Notes under the pieces: generated by a model
What the model was told of the DNA's origin: nothing
What the model saw: only the letters and a program-made list of their open reading frames with translations
Databases searched by the model: none
Translations under genes and position numbers: made by a program
In this document: one piece after another, positions 34,505-43,651 of the stretch
Position numbering within the stretch: the first letter of the stretch is position 1
How the letters are laid out: every line of letters starts with the position of its first letter
Source: Fibrobacter succinogenes
GTDB taxonomy: Bacteria > Fibrobacterota > Fibrobacteria > Fibrobacterales > Fibrobacteraceae
DNA length: 64,000 bases
NCBI GenBank assembly: GCA_902800345.1
Contig: CADCDO010000002.1
Span: 62,001-126,000, forward strand
Direction: 5' to 3'

Positions 34505-34576
34505 AAAAACTATGCGTCGAGTAATTTGTTCGGCGCTCTTTTGAATTCAAAAAGAATACGGGCTTCTACAAATGAA

Positions 34577-34605
34577 AAGCGCTGGTTTTTACACCAGCGT
34601 TTTCT
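34577..34605 (+). terminator. Terminator after the microprotein gene
   Basis: CGCTGGT and ACCAGCG form a 7-bp stem around TTTTAC, followed by TTTTCTGTTTT; A-run on the other side. Confidence 0.8.
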
Positions 34606-34677
34606 GTTTTCGATCATATCCAATTATCAAAAATAAATCCATAAATGGTTTATTCCTGATCGCAATCGTTGTCTAAA

Positions 34678-35067
34678 TTACACGTGCTTGGTCTTGTTTT
34701 CGCCTTCGTCCCAGTTCTTTCCGTCACAGACAAACTTGTATTCGTAGTCGCCCGGAAGGAGGGAAATCTTCGCGGTCCAAAGGCCCGTCTTCTTGTCCTT
34801 CTTGAGCATATCGACATCGACAGCCCAGTCATTGAAGGAACCGGCAACAGAAACGGTCGTGGCGAGCGGACAATCCGCTTCGAACACTACGGCGATCTTT
34901 TTCGGAGCAGCGGCTTTCTTGGCCGTCACGGTCTTTGCCGCCTTCGGTGCAGCCTTTGCAGGAGCATCCTTGGTTTCGGCCTTCTTGGCGATGGTTTTCG
35001 GAGCCTTCACGGCTTCCGCTTTTTTTGCAGCGGGTTTCGCTACTACAGTTTTTGAATTCTTCGACAT
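34678..35067 (-). CDS. CBM48/AMPK-glycogen-binding domain with histone-H1-like tail
   Basis: 129 residues. Residues 1-57 are almost only Lys, Ala, Pro, Thr and Val (VAKPAAKKAEAVKAPK, KAAPKAAKTVTAKKAAAPKK), like bacterial histone-H1-like proteins. Residues 58-129 form a CBM48/AMPK-beta-type domain: VSVAGSFNDWAVDVDML, LWTAKISLLPGDYEYKFVCDGKNW. These domains bind glycogen or starch. There is no signal peptide, so it is cytoplasmic; glycogen is abundant in Fibrobacter. The basic tail could bind nucleic acid or polyanions. The combination is unusual and its role unknown. Confidence 0.85.
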   Translation of the reverse strand: MSKNSKTVVAKPAAKKAEAVKAPKTIAKKAETKDAPAKAAPKAAKTVTAKKAAAPKKIAVVFEADCPLATTVSVAGSFNDWAVDVDMLKKDKKTGLWTAKISLLPGDYEYKFVCDGKNWDEGENKTKHV

Positions 35068-35137
35068 AATAATCTCCTCTTAAATTATAGCATAATCAAA
35101 TTTAGTAAAAAAAAATTTATTTTGCTATATTTGAAAC

Positions 35138-35794
35138 ATGCTCAAACAAATCATCGCTCCTAGCGTCCTGAACGCAAACTTCCTCGAACTCGGCAACGGC
35201 CTCAAGTCCATCGAAAACGGAGGCGCCGGCCTCGTCCACCTGGACATCATGGACGGGCACTTCGTCCCGAACATCAGTTTCGGCCCGGGCATTTCCGCCT
35301 GCGTGAAGAAGGGCACCAAGCTCCCGCTCGATTGTCACCTGATGATCGAGAATCCCGAAAAGTACGTGGGCGAATTTGCTAAAGCAGGCGCAAGCATCAT
35401 CAGCGTGCACGCCGAAACGACAAACCACCTCGACCGTCTGCTGCACCAAATTGCAGAACTCGGTGTAAAGCCCGCCGTGGCCATCAATCCGGCAACGCCG
35501 CTCGAAAGCATCAAGTACGTGCTCGACATTGTCGATATGGTCCTGATCATGTCAGTGAACCCGGGATTCGGCGGCCAGAGCCTTATTCCATATTGTCTCG
35601 ACAAAATTCGTGAGCTCCGTCAGTTGAAGCCTGAGCTCGACATCCAAATCGACGGGGGCGTCAAGCTCGACAACATCCTCGCCTGCAAGGAAGCTGGTGC
35701 AAACATCTTCGTCGTCGGTTCGGCCATTTTCGGAAAGCCGGACCCAGAAACCGTGTGCCGCGAATTTGTAGATTTAGTCGGCGGCAAGCAGTAA
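35138..35794 (+). CDS. rpe: Ribulose-phosphate 3-epimerase
   Basis: 218 residues, TIM-barrel. It interconverts ribulose-5-P and xylulose-5-P in the pentose phosphate pathway. Motifs: IAPSVLNANFLELG, LVHLDIMDGHFVPNISFGP (metal His and catalytic Asp), LDCHLMIENP, MSVNPGFGGQSLI, IQIDGGV (second catalytic Asp) and VVGSAIFG. Divergent from the CBM48 gene across a 70-base A+T-rich promoter region. Confidence 0.96.
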   Translation: MLKQIIAPSVLNANFLELGNGLKSIENGGAGLVHLDIMDGHFVPNISFGPGISACVKKGTKLPLDCHLMIENPEKYVGEFAKAGASIISVHAETTNHLDRLLHQIAELGVKPAVAINPATPLESIKYVLDIVDMVLIMSVNPGFGGQSLIPYCLDKIRELRQLKPELDIQIDGGVKLDNILACKEAGANIFVVGSAIFGKPDPETVCREFVDLVGGKQ

Positions 35795-35825
35795 ACCGGA
35801 GCAAGCGCCTTGAGCGGGCATTCCC

Positions 35826-36704
35826 TTAAAAGCGCTTGAACACGCCGTTCCAATAAAGTATTTTCAGCACGTTCAAGTAACGTCTGTAGTCATCTTTGTC
35901 AAGGCACGAATTGTATTCGCAATATTCGTCCATTTCTTTCAGAACAAACGGTATGGCCGTAAAGTCCCTGTTTTTCAGGAGGTTCTCGACTTTCTTGCGG
36001 TTTTCCATTCTCTTGTCATGTGGAATTTTCTCGACAAGCTTGTAAGGTATAACCTTCATCGAGTCCAGTGAAACTTTGTCTGGACTTTTCCAGAGGACTT
36101 CGGAATAGCCGTCGTTAAAAAAGATCCTTTTTACGTTCGAAATCGGAACATAAAAGCCATAGCGGCGAATGCCAATAAACGAATCTCTGTCCTGGTAAAG
36201 AAAATAGCCGGACTTGACAATCATCTTCATGGTCACGACGGAATCATCCGCAAGCGGACGGGCCCACGCCTTTTTTGCACGGTCGTAATAATAATCGACA
36301 TGAATCCTGATTTTTTCGAGACTGATAAAGTTGAAACGGTTCATTAAGCGTTTGTACTGACTTTGGACATCTGGGGTCGCCCTTTTCAAAAGGGAATCGT
36401 TCTTTTGCAGCATGCGATCGTTCAGCACGAGGAAAAGACTTTCCGCAACAAACATGTCTTCGTCATCAGTTATATCAAAAGAACGAGTATCATTGGCGTC
36501 CATGACATGACCATATACGGGAACGAATTTGGAATTGGGATTTTCCAGTTTCGAACGAACAAGAGGGAGATCCATCCGTTTCGAAAGAACCGAATCAATC
36601 GTCTCGTCAAAAGTTCTTTTCCGCGAAACCGTCGGTTCAAAAGCGTTGGCATCAATAGGCAAGTACAAAAGAATAAATAGAACAACCAAACTAATCTTTT
36701 TCAT
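35826..36704 (-). CDS. Secreted protein of unknown function
   Basis: 292 residues from the second ATG (36704); the first is 6 bases upstream. Signal peptide MKKISLVVLFILLYLPIDANA. The mature part is mixed alpha/beta and basic with no recognised domain; segments such as HVMDANDTRSFDITDDEDMF and IRRYGFYVPISNVKRIFFND suggest a globular protein. It follows the DUF4832 gene after 17 nt in the same direction, so the two are probably co-transcribed and may act together outside the cytoplasm. Confidence 0.65.
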   Translation of the reverse strand: MKKISLVVLFILLYLPIDANAFEPTVSRKRTFDETIDSVLSKRMDLPLVRSKLENPNSKFVPVYGHVMDANDTRSFDITDDEDMFVAESLFLVLNDRMLQKNDSLLKRATPDVQSQYKRLMNRFNFISLEKIRIHVDYYYDRAKKAWARPLADDSVVTMKMIVKSGYFLYQDRDSFIGIRRYGFYVPISNVKRIFFNDGYSEVLWKSPDKVSLDSMKVIPYKLVEKIPHDKRMENRKKVENLLKNRDFTAIPFVLKEMDEYCEYNSCLDKDDYRRYLNVLKILYWNGVFKRF

Positions 36705-36721
36705 AATCATCCAACCCGATT

Positions 36722-38455
36722 TTATCTAGAACCGTTCATGCGGTAACGTCTTTCGCCGTCACGGATAATCACGCTGTTGCGTTCTCTCTGAACGAAGGGA
36801 GCGTTTTGCTTTTGGGCTGCAGCCGGGAAGGCGTGCGGGATAGCAGTCCGTTCGCAATTTCCCATGACAAACTTTCCGATATAAGCATCGCTTTCTAAAT
36901 TGCCCACGTAAGGATTTTTATTTGCAAAATGGATGCAATCCTCAGGGTTCTTTTCACTGCAAACTTTTAATTCAACATCCAAACAGACTCCAGACCAGTT
37001 CGAAAAACAGCCCACATCCGCCTCGATAGAAAGTTCATTGTTGCCGTCAAACGTCATCACCGTATCGGCACCCTTGATTTCAATTTTACGGCTATGAACC
37101 TTCATGAAATCGACATGCTCAAGCGGTTTATTGATATTGAGTGCAGCGATTGTATCTAGCGGTCCGATATTAGTCATTCCGTGAACATATAACGACACCT
37201 TCATCTTGCGCGTCAAGTTGCCAAAGCCCACGTTCTGGATGCGCAATTTCGCACGTAAAATTCCGTCACTTCCCACCGTATCGCTCAGCCACGATTCGCG
37301 CAGCACAAAGCGGTAACCCAAGTGGTCGTTGATGTACTTGAATCCCGAAAGCGAATCGACACGCGCCGGGTCGTAGTCGAAATCCTTCTGCTTGAAGGGT
37401 GTCTTTTTCCAGCTGTCGACCAGGTTGTTGTTCCACTGGATGTTCAGGTAGCTCGTATGCGTGCGGAAGCCCTCGTACGACAAAAATTCCGGCGTATTGA
37501 TGACCTGGTAATTCTCGGCCGTCGTGAGCGCCTCGCCACCGTAGGGCGTGTTGATGCCGTACTTCTCTAGCCAGGCCACGCCTTCTTCGCGACAGATGGA
37601 TGTCGCACAGTCGGCACCCCAGGTGCCGTAATCGTACTGCGTCCCGAGATAGCCGTCGTTGAACATTCCCACGCGATACATCGTATCACCCTTCGCCTTC
37701 GCGATTTCGGCAAACATCTCGCCGTCGATATGGAAATCTACGCCCCAGTTGTCAAAGCCAAGCACTTTCGCCGAATAGTTTCCCGTGCGCGTGAGAATCT
37801 TGAGCTCGGGCGGAGTGTTACGCAACATCAAGTTCGTCGCCTCCGCGATACGGTCGTAAGTGATGTTCGTATCGCTGTGCATCTCGCCGTAGGCGCCGTG
37901 CATACCCATCTCGAGCGCTACAATCACGTCGGTATTTTTCGAAAGCACTGGCGCAAGCTGCTTCACATGCTTGAGCACCCACTCGTGATCCGGAGTCACG
38001 TTGCTACGGCCATTGTACCACGGGTCGTAACAGATACGTACAATTACATGCCCGTTATTCTTGCGGATATTGTCAAACGTTGTCTGCAACACATTCAACG
38101 CATCTTCGGTGAGGTCCTGGTTCTTGCCGCGAATCGTATCGCGTTTCCCGCCTGTCGTGTCAATCGAAAGCCATGCGTTGCTGCTGAATTCAGAAATCTC
38201 CGCCCGCAAGTGCAACAGCTTGCCATACGGTTTTTCAATCGCCTTGCCGCCCGAAGGCTTGATGTGCAACACTTGCGGCGTATAGAATCCGCGGTCGAAA
38301 TTTTCGAGCGTCGCCATCGCATCGGTCGTGTCGATAGACTGCTTCACGAGACCAGCCGCAAAGAGCGGGGCCTGAAAAAAAGCCACCAAAACAAATATCA
38401 GGGAGAGCTTAGCAAAAGCGCTCAAACACAATAGGCGAAAACCAGAAAAACTCAT
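36722..38455 (-). CDS. Secreted DUF4874/DUF4832 protein
   Basis: 577 residues from ATG 38455, which gives a good signal peptide (LSLIFVLVAFFQAPLFA); ATG 38470 is possible and the longer frame to 38632 is not. Residues about 45-210 match the DUF4874 pattern (NFDRGFYTP, LLHLRAEISEF, IVRICYDPW, EMGMHGAYGEMHSD) and about 215-500 the DUF4832 TIM-barrel-like part (NWGVDFHIDGEMF, GGEALTTAENY). A beta-sandwich follows and the C-terminus is basic (RERNSVIIRDGERRYRMNG), as in several Fibrobacter secreted enzymes. These families are thought to be glycosidase-like; activity is unproven. Confidence 0.82.
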   Translation of the reverse strand: MSFSGFRLLCLSAFAKLSLIFVLVAFFQAPLFAAGLVKQSIDTTDAMATLENFDRGFYTPQVLHIKPSGGKAIEKPYGKLLHLRAEISEFSSNAWLSIDTTGGKRDTIRGKNQDLTEDALNVLQTTFDNIRKNNGHVIVRICYDPWYNGRSNVTPDHEWVLKHVKQLAPVLSKNTDVIVALEMGMHGAYGEMHSDTNITYDRIAEATNLMLRNTPPELKILTRTGNYSAKVLGFDNWGVDFHIDGEMFAEIAKAKGDTMYRVGMFNDGYLGTQYDYGTWGADCATSICREEGVAWLEKYGINTPYGGEALTTAENYQVINTPEFLSYEGFRTHTSYLNIQWNNNLVDSWKKTPFKQKDFDYDPARVDSLSGFKYINDHLGYRFVLRESWLSDTVGSDGILRAKLRIQNVGFGNLTRKMKVSLYVHGMTNIGPLDTIAALNINKPLEHVDFMKVHSRKIEIKGADTVMTFDGNNELSIEADVGCFSNWSGVCLDVELKVCSEKNPEDCIHFANKNPYVGNLESDAYIGKFVMGNCERTAIPHAFPAAAQKQNAPFVQRERNSVIIRDGERRYRMNGSR

Positions 38456-38492
38456 ACTTGTAATATACATAGTTTTGAAAAGGGAAGAAGAA

Positions 38493-38528
38493 AGAAAAAG
38501 CCTTCCCTTACGGAAAGGCTTTGTTTTG
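38493..38528 (-). terminator. Bidirectional terminator
   Basis: AAAGCCTTCC and GGAAAGGCTTT pair around CTTAC. There are T-rich flanks on both strands; it serves the esterase gene at 38550. Confidence 0.75.
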
Positions 38529-38549
38529 GGGTGTGAAAAAAAACTCAAA

Positions 38550-40022
38550 TCAGAACTGCGTGATGAATTCCCAGCCGATGTCGGATGCCCACAGTTTGCC
38601 GTTTTCACGCATATCCCACTGGTGGCCGCCATTGAAGGTGCACCACTTCACAGGGAAGCGCGGATCGACCGTCTTGTAGTCATAACACACATGGCCACCG
38701 CCACCAGAGAATTCCGTTGCCTTTTCGCTAGTGCAGTCCGTATGGCCTTCAGGACCGTTGTTCCTCAAAATCCTGTCGCGGGCGCTACGTCCCATGCTCG
38801 GCGGACACGTGCCATCGCTCAGGCCCACAGTTCCCATCCATGCAATCGGCTTGCCCGCATTCTTCGGAATGTAAATCACCTGGTCGGCAGTCGCAAATAC
38901 CACGACACCGCGGAGACGATGCTGGAACGTCTGAGCAAGCGAGTTCGAGTACATGGCGCCAAAGCTAAAGCCGGAGGAGAACACGCGGGACGTATCGACG
39001 CAGAGGTTCTCGTTCAAGTAAGTGAGGATTTCGTCAAAGAAGAGGTGGTCCTTGTTGTCACCGCAGCGCCATGGCATCTGGTCCGTGTAACCATGCGGGG
39101 CCACAAAAATCGTATTCTTTTTATCCTTGTCGCGATAGCCGTAATAATGTTCGTTCTTTGCGACGTTCTGTGCGGAACCGCCCATGCAATGCATGCCGAA
39201 CACCAAACGGTAAGGCTTGTTCTTGTCGTAATTTTCAGGGAGATCAAGATAGACTTCGTGCTCGATACCGCCACCCGTGAACTTGAAGTAGTTCTTGAGC
39301 GTATTGTCCTTGCCGCAGCCCTTGCTCGGCGTGGGATCGTTCTTGAGCGGATAGCCAAACGCATAAGTCTGTTCCGTCGCAATTTTCGTGAGCTTCACAT
39401 CGACAGTTGTATCGAGCGTGCCCAGCGGAACGGTGAGCGTATCATAGCCATCCGCAACAAAGCGGAGAGCTTCACCCTTCTCGGCTTCTTTCAAGAGGGC
39501 GTTTCCGTTTGCCCGCGAACCGATGGAACTGCTGAAGCCTCTGTCTGTCGTGAACTTGAAGTTCTGCTTGGCATTGCCTACAGAAACTTGAGCAAAATAC
39601 GTGCCACGAGCTCCGATGCCCTTGCTCAAATCATACGTCCCCGATCCCTGCAAAAGCTTTTTGAAGACCTGATTCCCGAGAGAGTTGTAAATTTTCACCT
39701 GCACAGGCGAGGTGCTGCTCTGGGAATAAGACAGAATACCGTTGTTAATGCTGATGTACCCGACGGAATTTCTGAAAGCAGGATGAATAGCGACACCCGG
39801 CGAATCCGCAGGAGGTGTAATTATTTCATCTTCGTGAATTGTGAATTTGCCCTGGCGATCCGTCGTGGCGTTCTTGCCTTCCTTGAGAAGGCTCACCGAG
39901 ACTCCCCTAAGGGCCTTGCCCTGGTCGTCAGAAACGGTTCCTGTGATGGTGTAAGCCGATACTGATCCGCAGAATGCCAGAAGACACGCCGCGCTAAGCA
40001 GTTTTGGTGTTTTGGTAATCAT
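38550..40022 (-). CDS. Secreted CE1-like esterase with nested N-terminal beta-domains (paralogue 4)
   Basis: 490 residues; AAAAGGAGT precedes the ATG. Signal peptide MITKTPKLLSAACLLAFCGSVSA. Split regulatory-like domain (GTVSDDQGKALRGVSVSLL, TDRQGKFTI .. ADGYDTLTVP, TTVDVKLTK) around a sorting-like sandwich (VQVKIYNSLGNQVFKK, GTYFAQVSVGNA), then the hydrolase with GFSFG and NGGHQW. Its N-terminus is close to paralogues 1-2 but its hydrolase resembles paralogue 3 (TGGGIEHE, MGGSAQNVA), so domains have been shuffled or converted. The shared operator lies 90 bases upstream. Confidence 0.86.
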   Translation of the reverse strand: MITKTPKLLSAACLLAFCGSVSAYTITGTVSDDQGKALRGVSVSLLKEGKNATTDRQGKFTIHEDEIITPPADSPGVAIHPAFRNSVGYISINNGILSYSQSSTSPVQVKIYNSLGNQVFKKLLQGSGTYDLSKGIGARGTYFAQVSVGNAKQNFKFTTDRGFSSSIGSRANGNALLKEAEKGEALRFVADGYDTLTVPLGTLDTTVDVKLTKIATEQTYAFGYPLKNDPTPSKGCGKDNTLKNYFKFTGGGIEHEVYLDLPENYDKNKPYRLVFGMHCMGGSAQNVAKNEHYYGYRDKDKKNTIFVAPHGYTDQMPWRCGDNKDHLFFDEILTYLNENLCVDTSRVFSSGFSFGAMYSNSLAQTFQHRLRGVVVFATADQVIYIPKNAGKPIAWMGTVGLSDGTCPPSMGRSARDRILRNNGPEGHTDCTSEKATEFSGGGGHVCYDYKTVDPRFPVKWCTFNGGHQWDMRENGKLWASDIGWEFITQF

Positions 40023-40111
40023 TCGTACTCCTTTTTACCAAACACCAACCAACCAACTCAATATAAAACAATTTATATGCAAACATGACTAAAATCACAT
40101 TCCCTCTGACT

Positions 40112-40142
40112 CATGCTTATGGATAAATCGTCCATAAAAAGA
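40112..40142 (-). promoter_or_regulatory. Esterase-family operator-like element
   Basis: Contains ATGGATAAATCGTCCAT (40119-40135), identical to 22187-22203, flanked by ATGCTT and AAAAAGAT that are shared with the copy at 24097-24127. Confidence 0.65.
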
Positions 40143-40195
40143 TTTTTACATTTGATTCAAAGCACAAAAAAAAATAACGACGCATGATTTAACCC

Positions 40196-40228
40196 ACAAA
40201 AAAAAGCCCCACCAAGTGGGGCATGACA
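40196..40228 (-). terminator. Terminator of the GH9 gene
   Basis: GCCCCA-CCAAG-TGGGGC hairpin; on the minus strand it is followed by eight T. Confidence 0.85.
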
Positions 40229-40248
40229 ATACTAGCGTCTAAAGTTTT

Positions 40249-42009
40249 TTACTTCACAACAGATGCAGTGAATCCCTTGTAAATCGCCTGCAAGGCTCCT
40301 GCGAGATAAGCGAGCGGGGCGTTCCAGTTGATGGCCACTTCGTTCGTCGCATAACTGCAGCGGTTGTCTATATAAGCTAACGCGGGCTTGTCGTCAACAG
40401 CGTAGTTCGGACATTTCCACTGTTCCTTGCCATCGAGGTTGATGTCCTGCTTGCCCAAGTGCGGCCCTCCGACAAGCATTCCCGGCACCGGGTCATCGAC
40501 CAGGTCCGATTCGCTTATGCGGTGGTGCGGGTTACGCGGGCTCCTGTAACCGAAGCCGGTAACGTATGTAATTTCCATCGGGTTCTTGCCCAAGAGGTAG
40601 TCGAGGCACTGCTGGGCACCATCCAAATAGCTCTTGTCGCCCGTAATGTAATAGGCATGCAACAGAACGATTCCGTTATTCGCCATCGCGCTATTGCTGC
40701 CCCAGTTCCAGCTAGAAGGAAACGCCGGGAGCCTGTAGGCACTCGTATCGCCCACATTGCGGAGTTCACTTGCAATAAAGCGCAACACCTTGCGCGCATC
40801 ACCGCCGAGTTTTGCGCCAAAGTCCGCAGAGTCGAGCGCCACATGATAAGCGGCAAGCATGTTCACGTCACCCCACCAAGGTCCATCGCTCCTAAATTTA
40901 AAAGACTTCAAATCGTTCAAGAATTCCTTCTTTTTCGTCGCACGGTAAAGTTCCGTCGCCGCAAAGGCGAACTCGTCCTTGCCGTCTTCGCCTGCATGCA
41001 TATAGTTGCCTGTCTGCACATCGGCTGGCTGCTTGTACAAAGCCTTCGGATGGCGTTTCGCCCAAAAATACGCAACATCGGCCGCCTTGAGCATTTTGTT
41101 TGCAAATTCCTTGTCGTACGGAGCATACACGCGTGACGCCTGCGCCATCACCGCCGCAAAATCGAGCGTCGCCGTCAGGCTTTTTTCAATAACATAACGA
41201 TTGTCGCGGTCGATTTCGGGCATCGTGCTGGTGCCGAACTTGAGCGACGTGAGTTTGTGATAAACGGCGCCGTCCTTGTCCTGCATCGAAAGCATCCAAT
41301 CCAAGTTCCAGCGGATTTCTTCCAAGAGTTCAGGCATTTTCGGAAACTCACGCGGAATGTTCCAACGGAGCGTATCCATGAACGCCGGGAAATGTTCGTA
41401 GAGTTCCAGAAGCGTGAACACCGTGATGCCGGAATTCACGATGTACTTGCCGTAATCGCCCGCATCGTACCAGCCGCGCTGCGACTTGATGTACTTTGTA
41501 TCAACTTTCTTGGGAATGGGCTTGCCATTTGCCTTCGCCACCGTCGTCGCAGTCGGAAGATCCGCCCCATAGACAATCACATGGTCGTCCGGGTGTCCCG
41601 CTGCACGCGCCCACTTGCCCGCATAGCGCGTATCGAGAGCCATTCCCGCACGCTGGTAGTAGAACCACTTGAGCGCAGCCTTCGTCAAGTCCCCATAGAC
41701 GTTTTCGCCCACCACAATCGGGTTACCGATATAGCCGTCCCTGTAAAGGCGGTACGTGCCGGGCTTCTTGATTGAGGAAATATCATACGTCTGGACTTCT
41801 TCGCCGCTGTATTCCCAATCATACACCATCGGGGCTTCGAGCTTGAGCACAACCGTGCCAGCCATGTCACGCACTTCGAGCGGGTTGGCGTCGTTGCCGG
41901 GGATAACGACCGTCTTTTCTGCTTCAGGGGTAAAACCGAGCTGGTTCACCAAAGGAACCGCGAAAGACGGCATTGCAAAAGCAAGCGCTGCAAGTAAATG
42001 TATCCGCAT
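40249..42009 (-). CDS. GH9 endoglucanase with N-terminal CelD-type Ig domain
   Basis: 586 residues from ATG 42009 (AGG 8 bases upstream; 42021 adds MRFC). Signal peptide about 1-17. The Ig-like cellulase N-domain (about 18-100: VNQLGFTPEAEKTVVIPG, KPGTYRLY) precedes the (alpha/alpha)6 GH9 domain (about 110-580). Catalytic residues: Asp in GWYDAGDYGKYIVNSG, substrate motif YRSPRNPHHR, and acid Glu in TNEVAINWNAPLAYLAG. It hydrolyses beta-1,4-glucan with inversion. There is no obvious CBM and no lipobox, so it is probably periplasmic or secreted. It stands alone with its own terminator. Confidence 0.94.
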   Translation of the reverse strand: MRIHLLAALAFAMPSFAVPLVNQLGFTPEAEKTVVIPGNDANPLEVRDMAGTVVLKLEAPMVYDWEYSGEEVQTYDISSIKKPGTYRLYRDGYIGNPIVVGENVYGDLTKAALKWFYYQRAGMALDTRYAGKWARAAGHPDDHVIVYGADLPTATTVAKANGKPIPKKVDTKYIKSQRGWYDAGDYGKYIVNSGITVFTLLELYEHFPAFMDTLRWNIPREFPKMPELLEEIRWNLDWMLSMQDKDGAVYHKLTSLKFGTSTMPEIDRDNRYVIEKSLTATLDFAAVMAQASRVYAPYDKEFANKMLKAADVAYFWAKRHPKALYKQPADVQTGNYMHAGEDGKDEFAFAATELYRATKKKEFLNDLKSFKFRSDGPWWGDVNMLAAYHVALDSADFGAKLGGDARKVLRFIASELRNVGDTSAYRLPAFPSSWNWGSNSAMANNGIVLLHAYYITGDKSYLDGAQQCLDYLLGKNPMEITYVTGFGYRSPRNPHHRISESDLVDDPVPGMLVGGPHLGKQDINLDGKEQWKCPNYAVDDKPALAYIDNRCSYATNEVAINWNAPLAYLAGALQAIYKGFTASVVK

Positions 42010-42039
42010 ACAAAACCTCATTTTTCTTTAAAAGATACC

Positions 42040-42454
42040 ATTATATTTTACAAAACGTCCTCACATGAAGCTCTTTAGTGTTTACTGGAGGCAACGGCTA
42101 TTGTTGTAGGAAGTGGTTAGTGGTTAGTAGACAGTAGACAGTGACGTCATAGCCCAATAGCGTGCAAAACGAGAGTCGCACCCATGCTTGCATGGGTATG
42201 ACCGAGTGCAGCCGCGGACGCCGAAGGCGTCAAAGCGAAGCGACCCCAGAGGAGCTTTAGCTCCGTGCCCATAGCTCATAACTTAATTTTGAGTGCTTAG
42301 GGACGTCATCCTGAAGCCTGTAGGGCTGATATAGAATTGTTGGCATTTTAATGCCTTACAATTCTTAGGTTCGAAGGAGCAGGATCCAGTGATTTCTTGT
42401 GGTTAGTGATTAGTAGACTGTAGGCGGTAGGCAGTAGGAAGTTGGAATTGGTCA
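42040..42454. repeat. Repeat-rich intergenic region
   Basis: No gene seen. 42105-42135 is TGGTTAGTAGACAGTAGACAGT; 42160-42290 carries CCATGCTTGCATGG and GTGCCCATAGCTCATAAC words; 42302-42397 is a mosaic element (GACGTCATCCTGA .. TTGGCATTTTAATGCC .. GGATCCAGTGA) like 31460; 42405-42440 repeats GTAGGCGGTAGGCAGTAGGA. Confidence 0.6.
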
Positions 42455-42494
42455 AAAAAAATCCTCGGCGCTTTTGCGTCGAGGATTTTCAAAG
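42455..42494 (-). terminator. Terminator of the six-gene envelope operon
   Basis: AAATCCTCG and CGAGGATTT form a 9-bp stem around GCGCTTTTGCGT, with T/A runs on both sides. It lies 73 bases after the last stop codon. Confidence 0.85.
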
Positions 42495-42566
42495 CGTTTG
42501 CGAATCTCGCGATTTTCGTGGCTCTTGAGAGTTTCAAAAATCCCGGGATTCCAAAATTTCCGAGAA

Positions 42567-43637
42567 TTACTTCTTGGCAGCGGCCGTCTTGTAGTTGATG
42601 CCCGGACGGAGTTCGAGGCCGACCGTCACGAGGAGGGAGACAATCGGTTCGTAATGGTCCTGGGAAAGGTCAAAGACGGCAACGCCAGCCATGCCTTCGT
42701 TCTTGACCTGCTGGGCGACAGCCTTCACGGACGGAATGCCCATGAATACGATCGATTCCGTTTCGCTCACGGCCACTTCGGACTTGGAAGCGTCATCGAA
42801 AGTCACCGTATAGTCCGGCGTGTCAAAGCGGTTCATGAGTTCGATGTAAGGGAGGTAGCCTTCGTTGCCGCTACCTGCACCCTGATGGCCCGAGCCGAGA
42901 CCCTTGGCACCCGTAAAGGACTTGCCGTACAGGAACACCACCGGAGCGAGAAGATTCTTGTTCACGCCCGTCGAAGCAACTTCATTCAGCATATCCTGCA
43001 CAGAGTTTGCGCTCTGGTTCGGAACGAGGCTTCCGGAATCTTCGTTCATGAGTTCCGGCATATAGACATCGACATAGGCGGCACGGTTCAATGCTTCGGC
43101 CTTGTAAGGGGCCATGCCGGCAGGGGCGCCCGGGTAAATCACGGCAGTCACCGTGGAGCCCGAAAGACCATCGACCAGCGCATTGAGCAACTTGGCGTAA
43201 TCATCGGCATCGTCAGCCGTGACGTTCTGCCAGTCGAGTTCCACGCCATCGCCACCGTTCGTAGCAAGCCAGCTCTTGACGTTAGAGACGAACGCAGAAA
43301 GCTTTTCGTCCGAACCGGCAATCGCCTTGAGGTTCGCTTCGGCATCGAAACCACCGACGTTCACGATAAGCTTCACGCCGTTGTCCTTTGACATGCTGGC
43401 CAAGTTCTTGAAGTTTTCGGCATCGTAGTCATCGGCAAAAGCAACAGAACCATCTTCACTCGGCGTCACGTACATATAGTGAATGTCGGTCACAAGACTG
43501 TAGCGGACATCCTTCGCGTAGAACTGGGAATACTGACTCCAATATGGATAGTAACCGATCACCTTGTCTGCAGCCGCCTGGGCCGTCATAGCGGCACAAC
43601 CCATGGCGAGAGAAAGTGCAATAACTTTAAAATTCAT
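42567..43637 (-). CDS. Secreted GH18-fold protein lacking the catalytic Glu
   Basis: 356 residues. Signal peptide MNFKVIALSLAMGCAAMTAQA. GH18-type barrel: KVIGYYPYWSQYS (beta 1), HYMYVTPSEDG, VKLIVNVGGFD (beta 3 SxGG region) and GDGVELDWQNV (beta 4). The canonical motif is D-x-x-D-x-D-x-E; here it is D-G-V-E-L-D-W-Q, with the acid Glu replaced by Gln, so hydrolysis is not expected. VYMPELMNED and AGVAVFDLSQDH follow. It may bind N-acetylglucosamine-type or other glycans as a lectin, as other inactive GH18 proteins do. It is last in the six-gene operon, 14 nt after the lipoprotein gene. Confidence 0.85.
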   Translation of the reverse strand: MNFKVIALSLAMGCAAMTAQAAADKVIGYYPYWSQYSQFYAKDVRYSLVTDIHYMYVTPSEDGSVAFADDYDAENFKNLASMSKDNGVKLIVNVGGFDAEANLKAIAGSDEKLSAFVSNVKSWLATNGGDGVELDWQNVTADDADDYAKLLNALVDGLSGSTVTAVIYPGAPAGMAPYKAEALNRAAYVDVYMPELMNEDSGSLVPNQSANSVQDMLNEVASTGVNKNLLAPVVFLYGKSFTGAKGLGSGHQGAGSGNEGYLPYIELMNRFDTPDYTVTFDDASKSEVAVSETESIVFMGIPSVKAVAQQVKNEGMAGVAVFDLSQDHYEPIVSLLVTVGLELRPGINYKTAAAKK

Positions 43638-43651
43638 TTGAATACCTCTTC

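Noticed and set aside
38475..39965. 496-codon + frame and similar long antisense frames at 22384-23883 and 24446-25789
   Set aside because: They are mirror frames of the esterase genes, caused by codon bias, and lack RBS and motifs.
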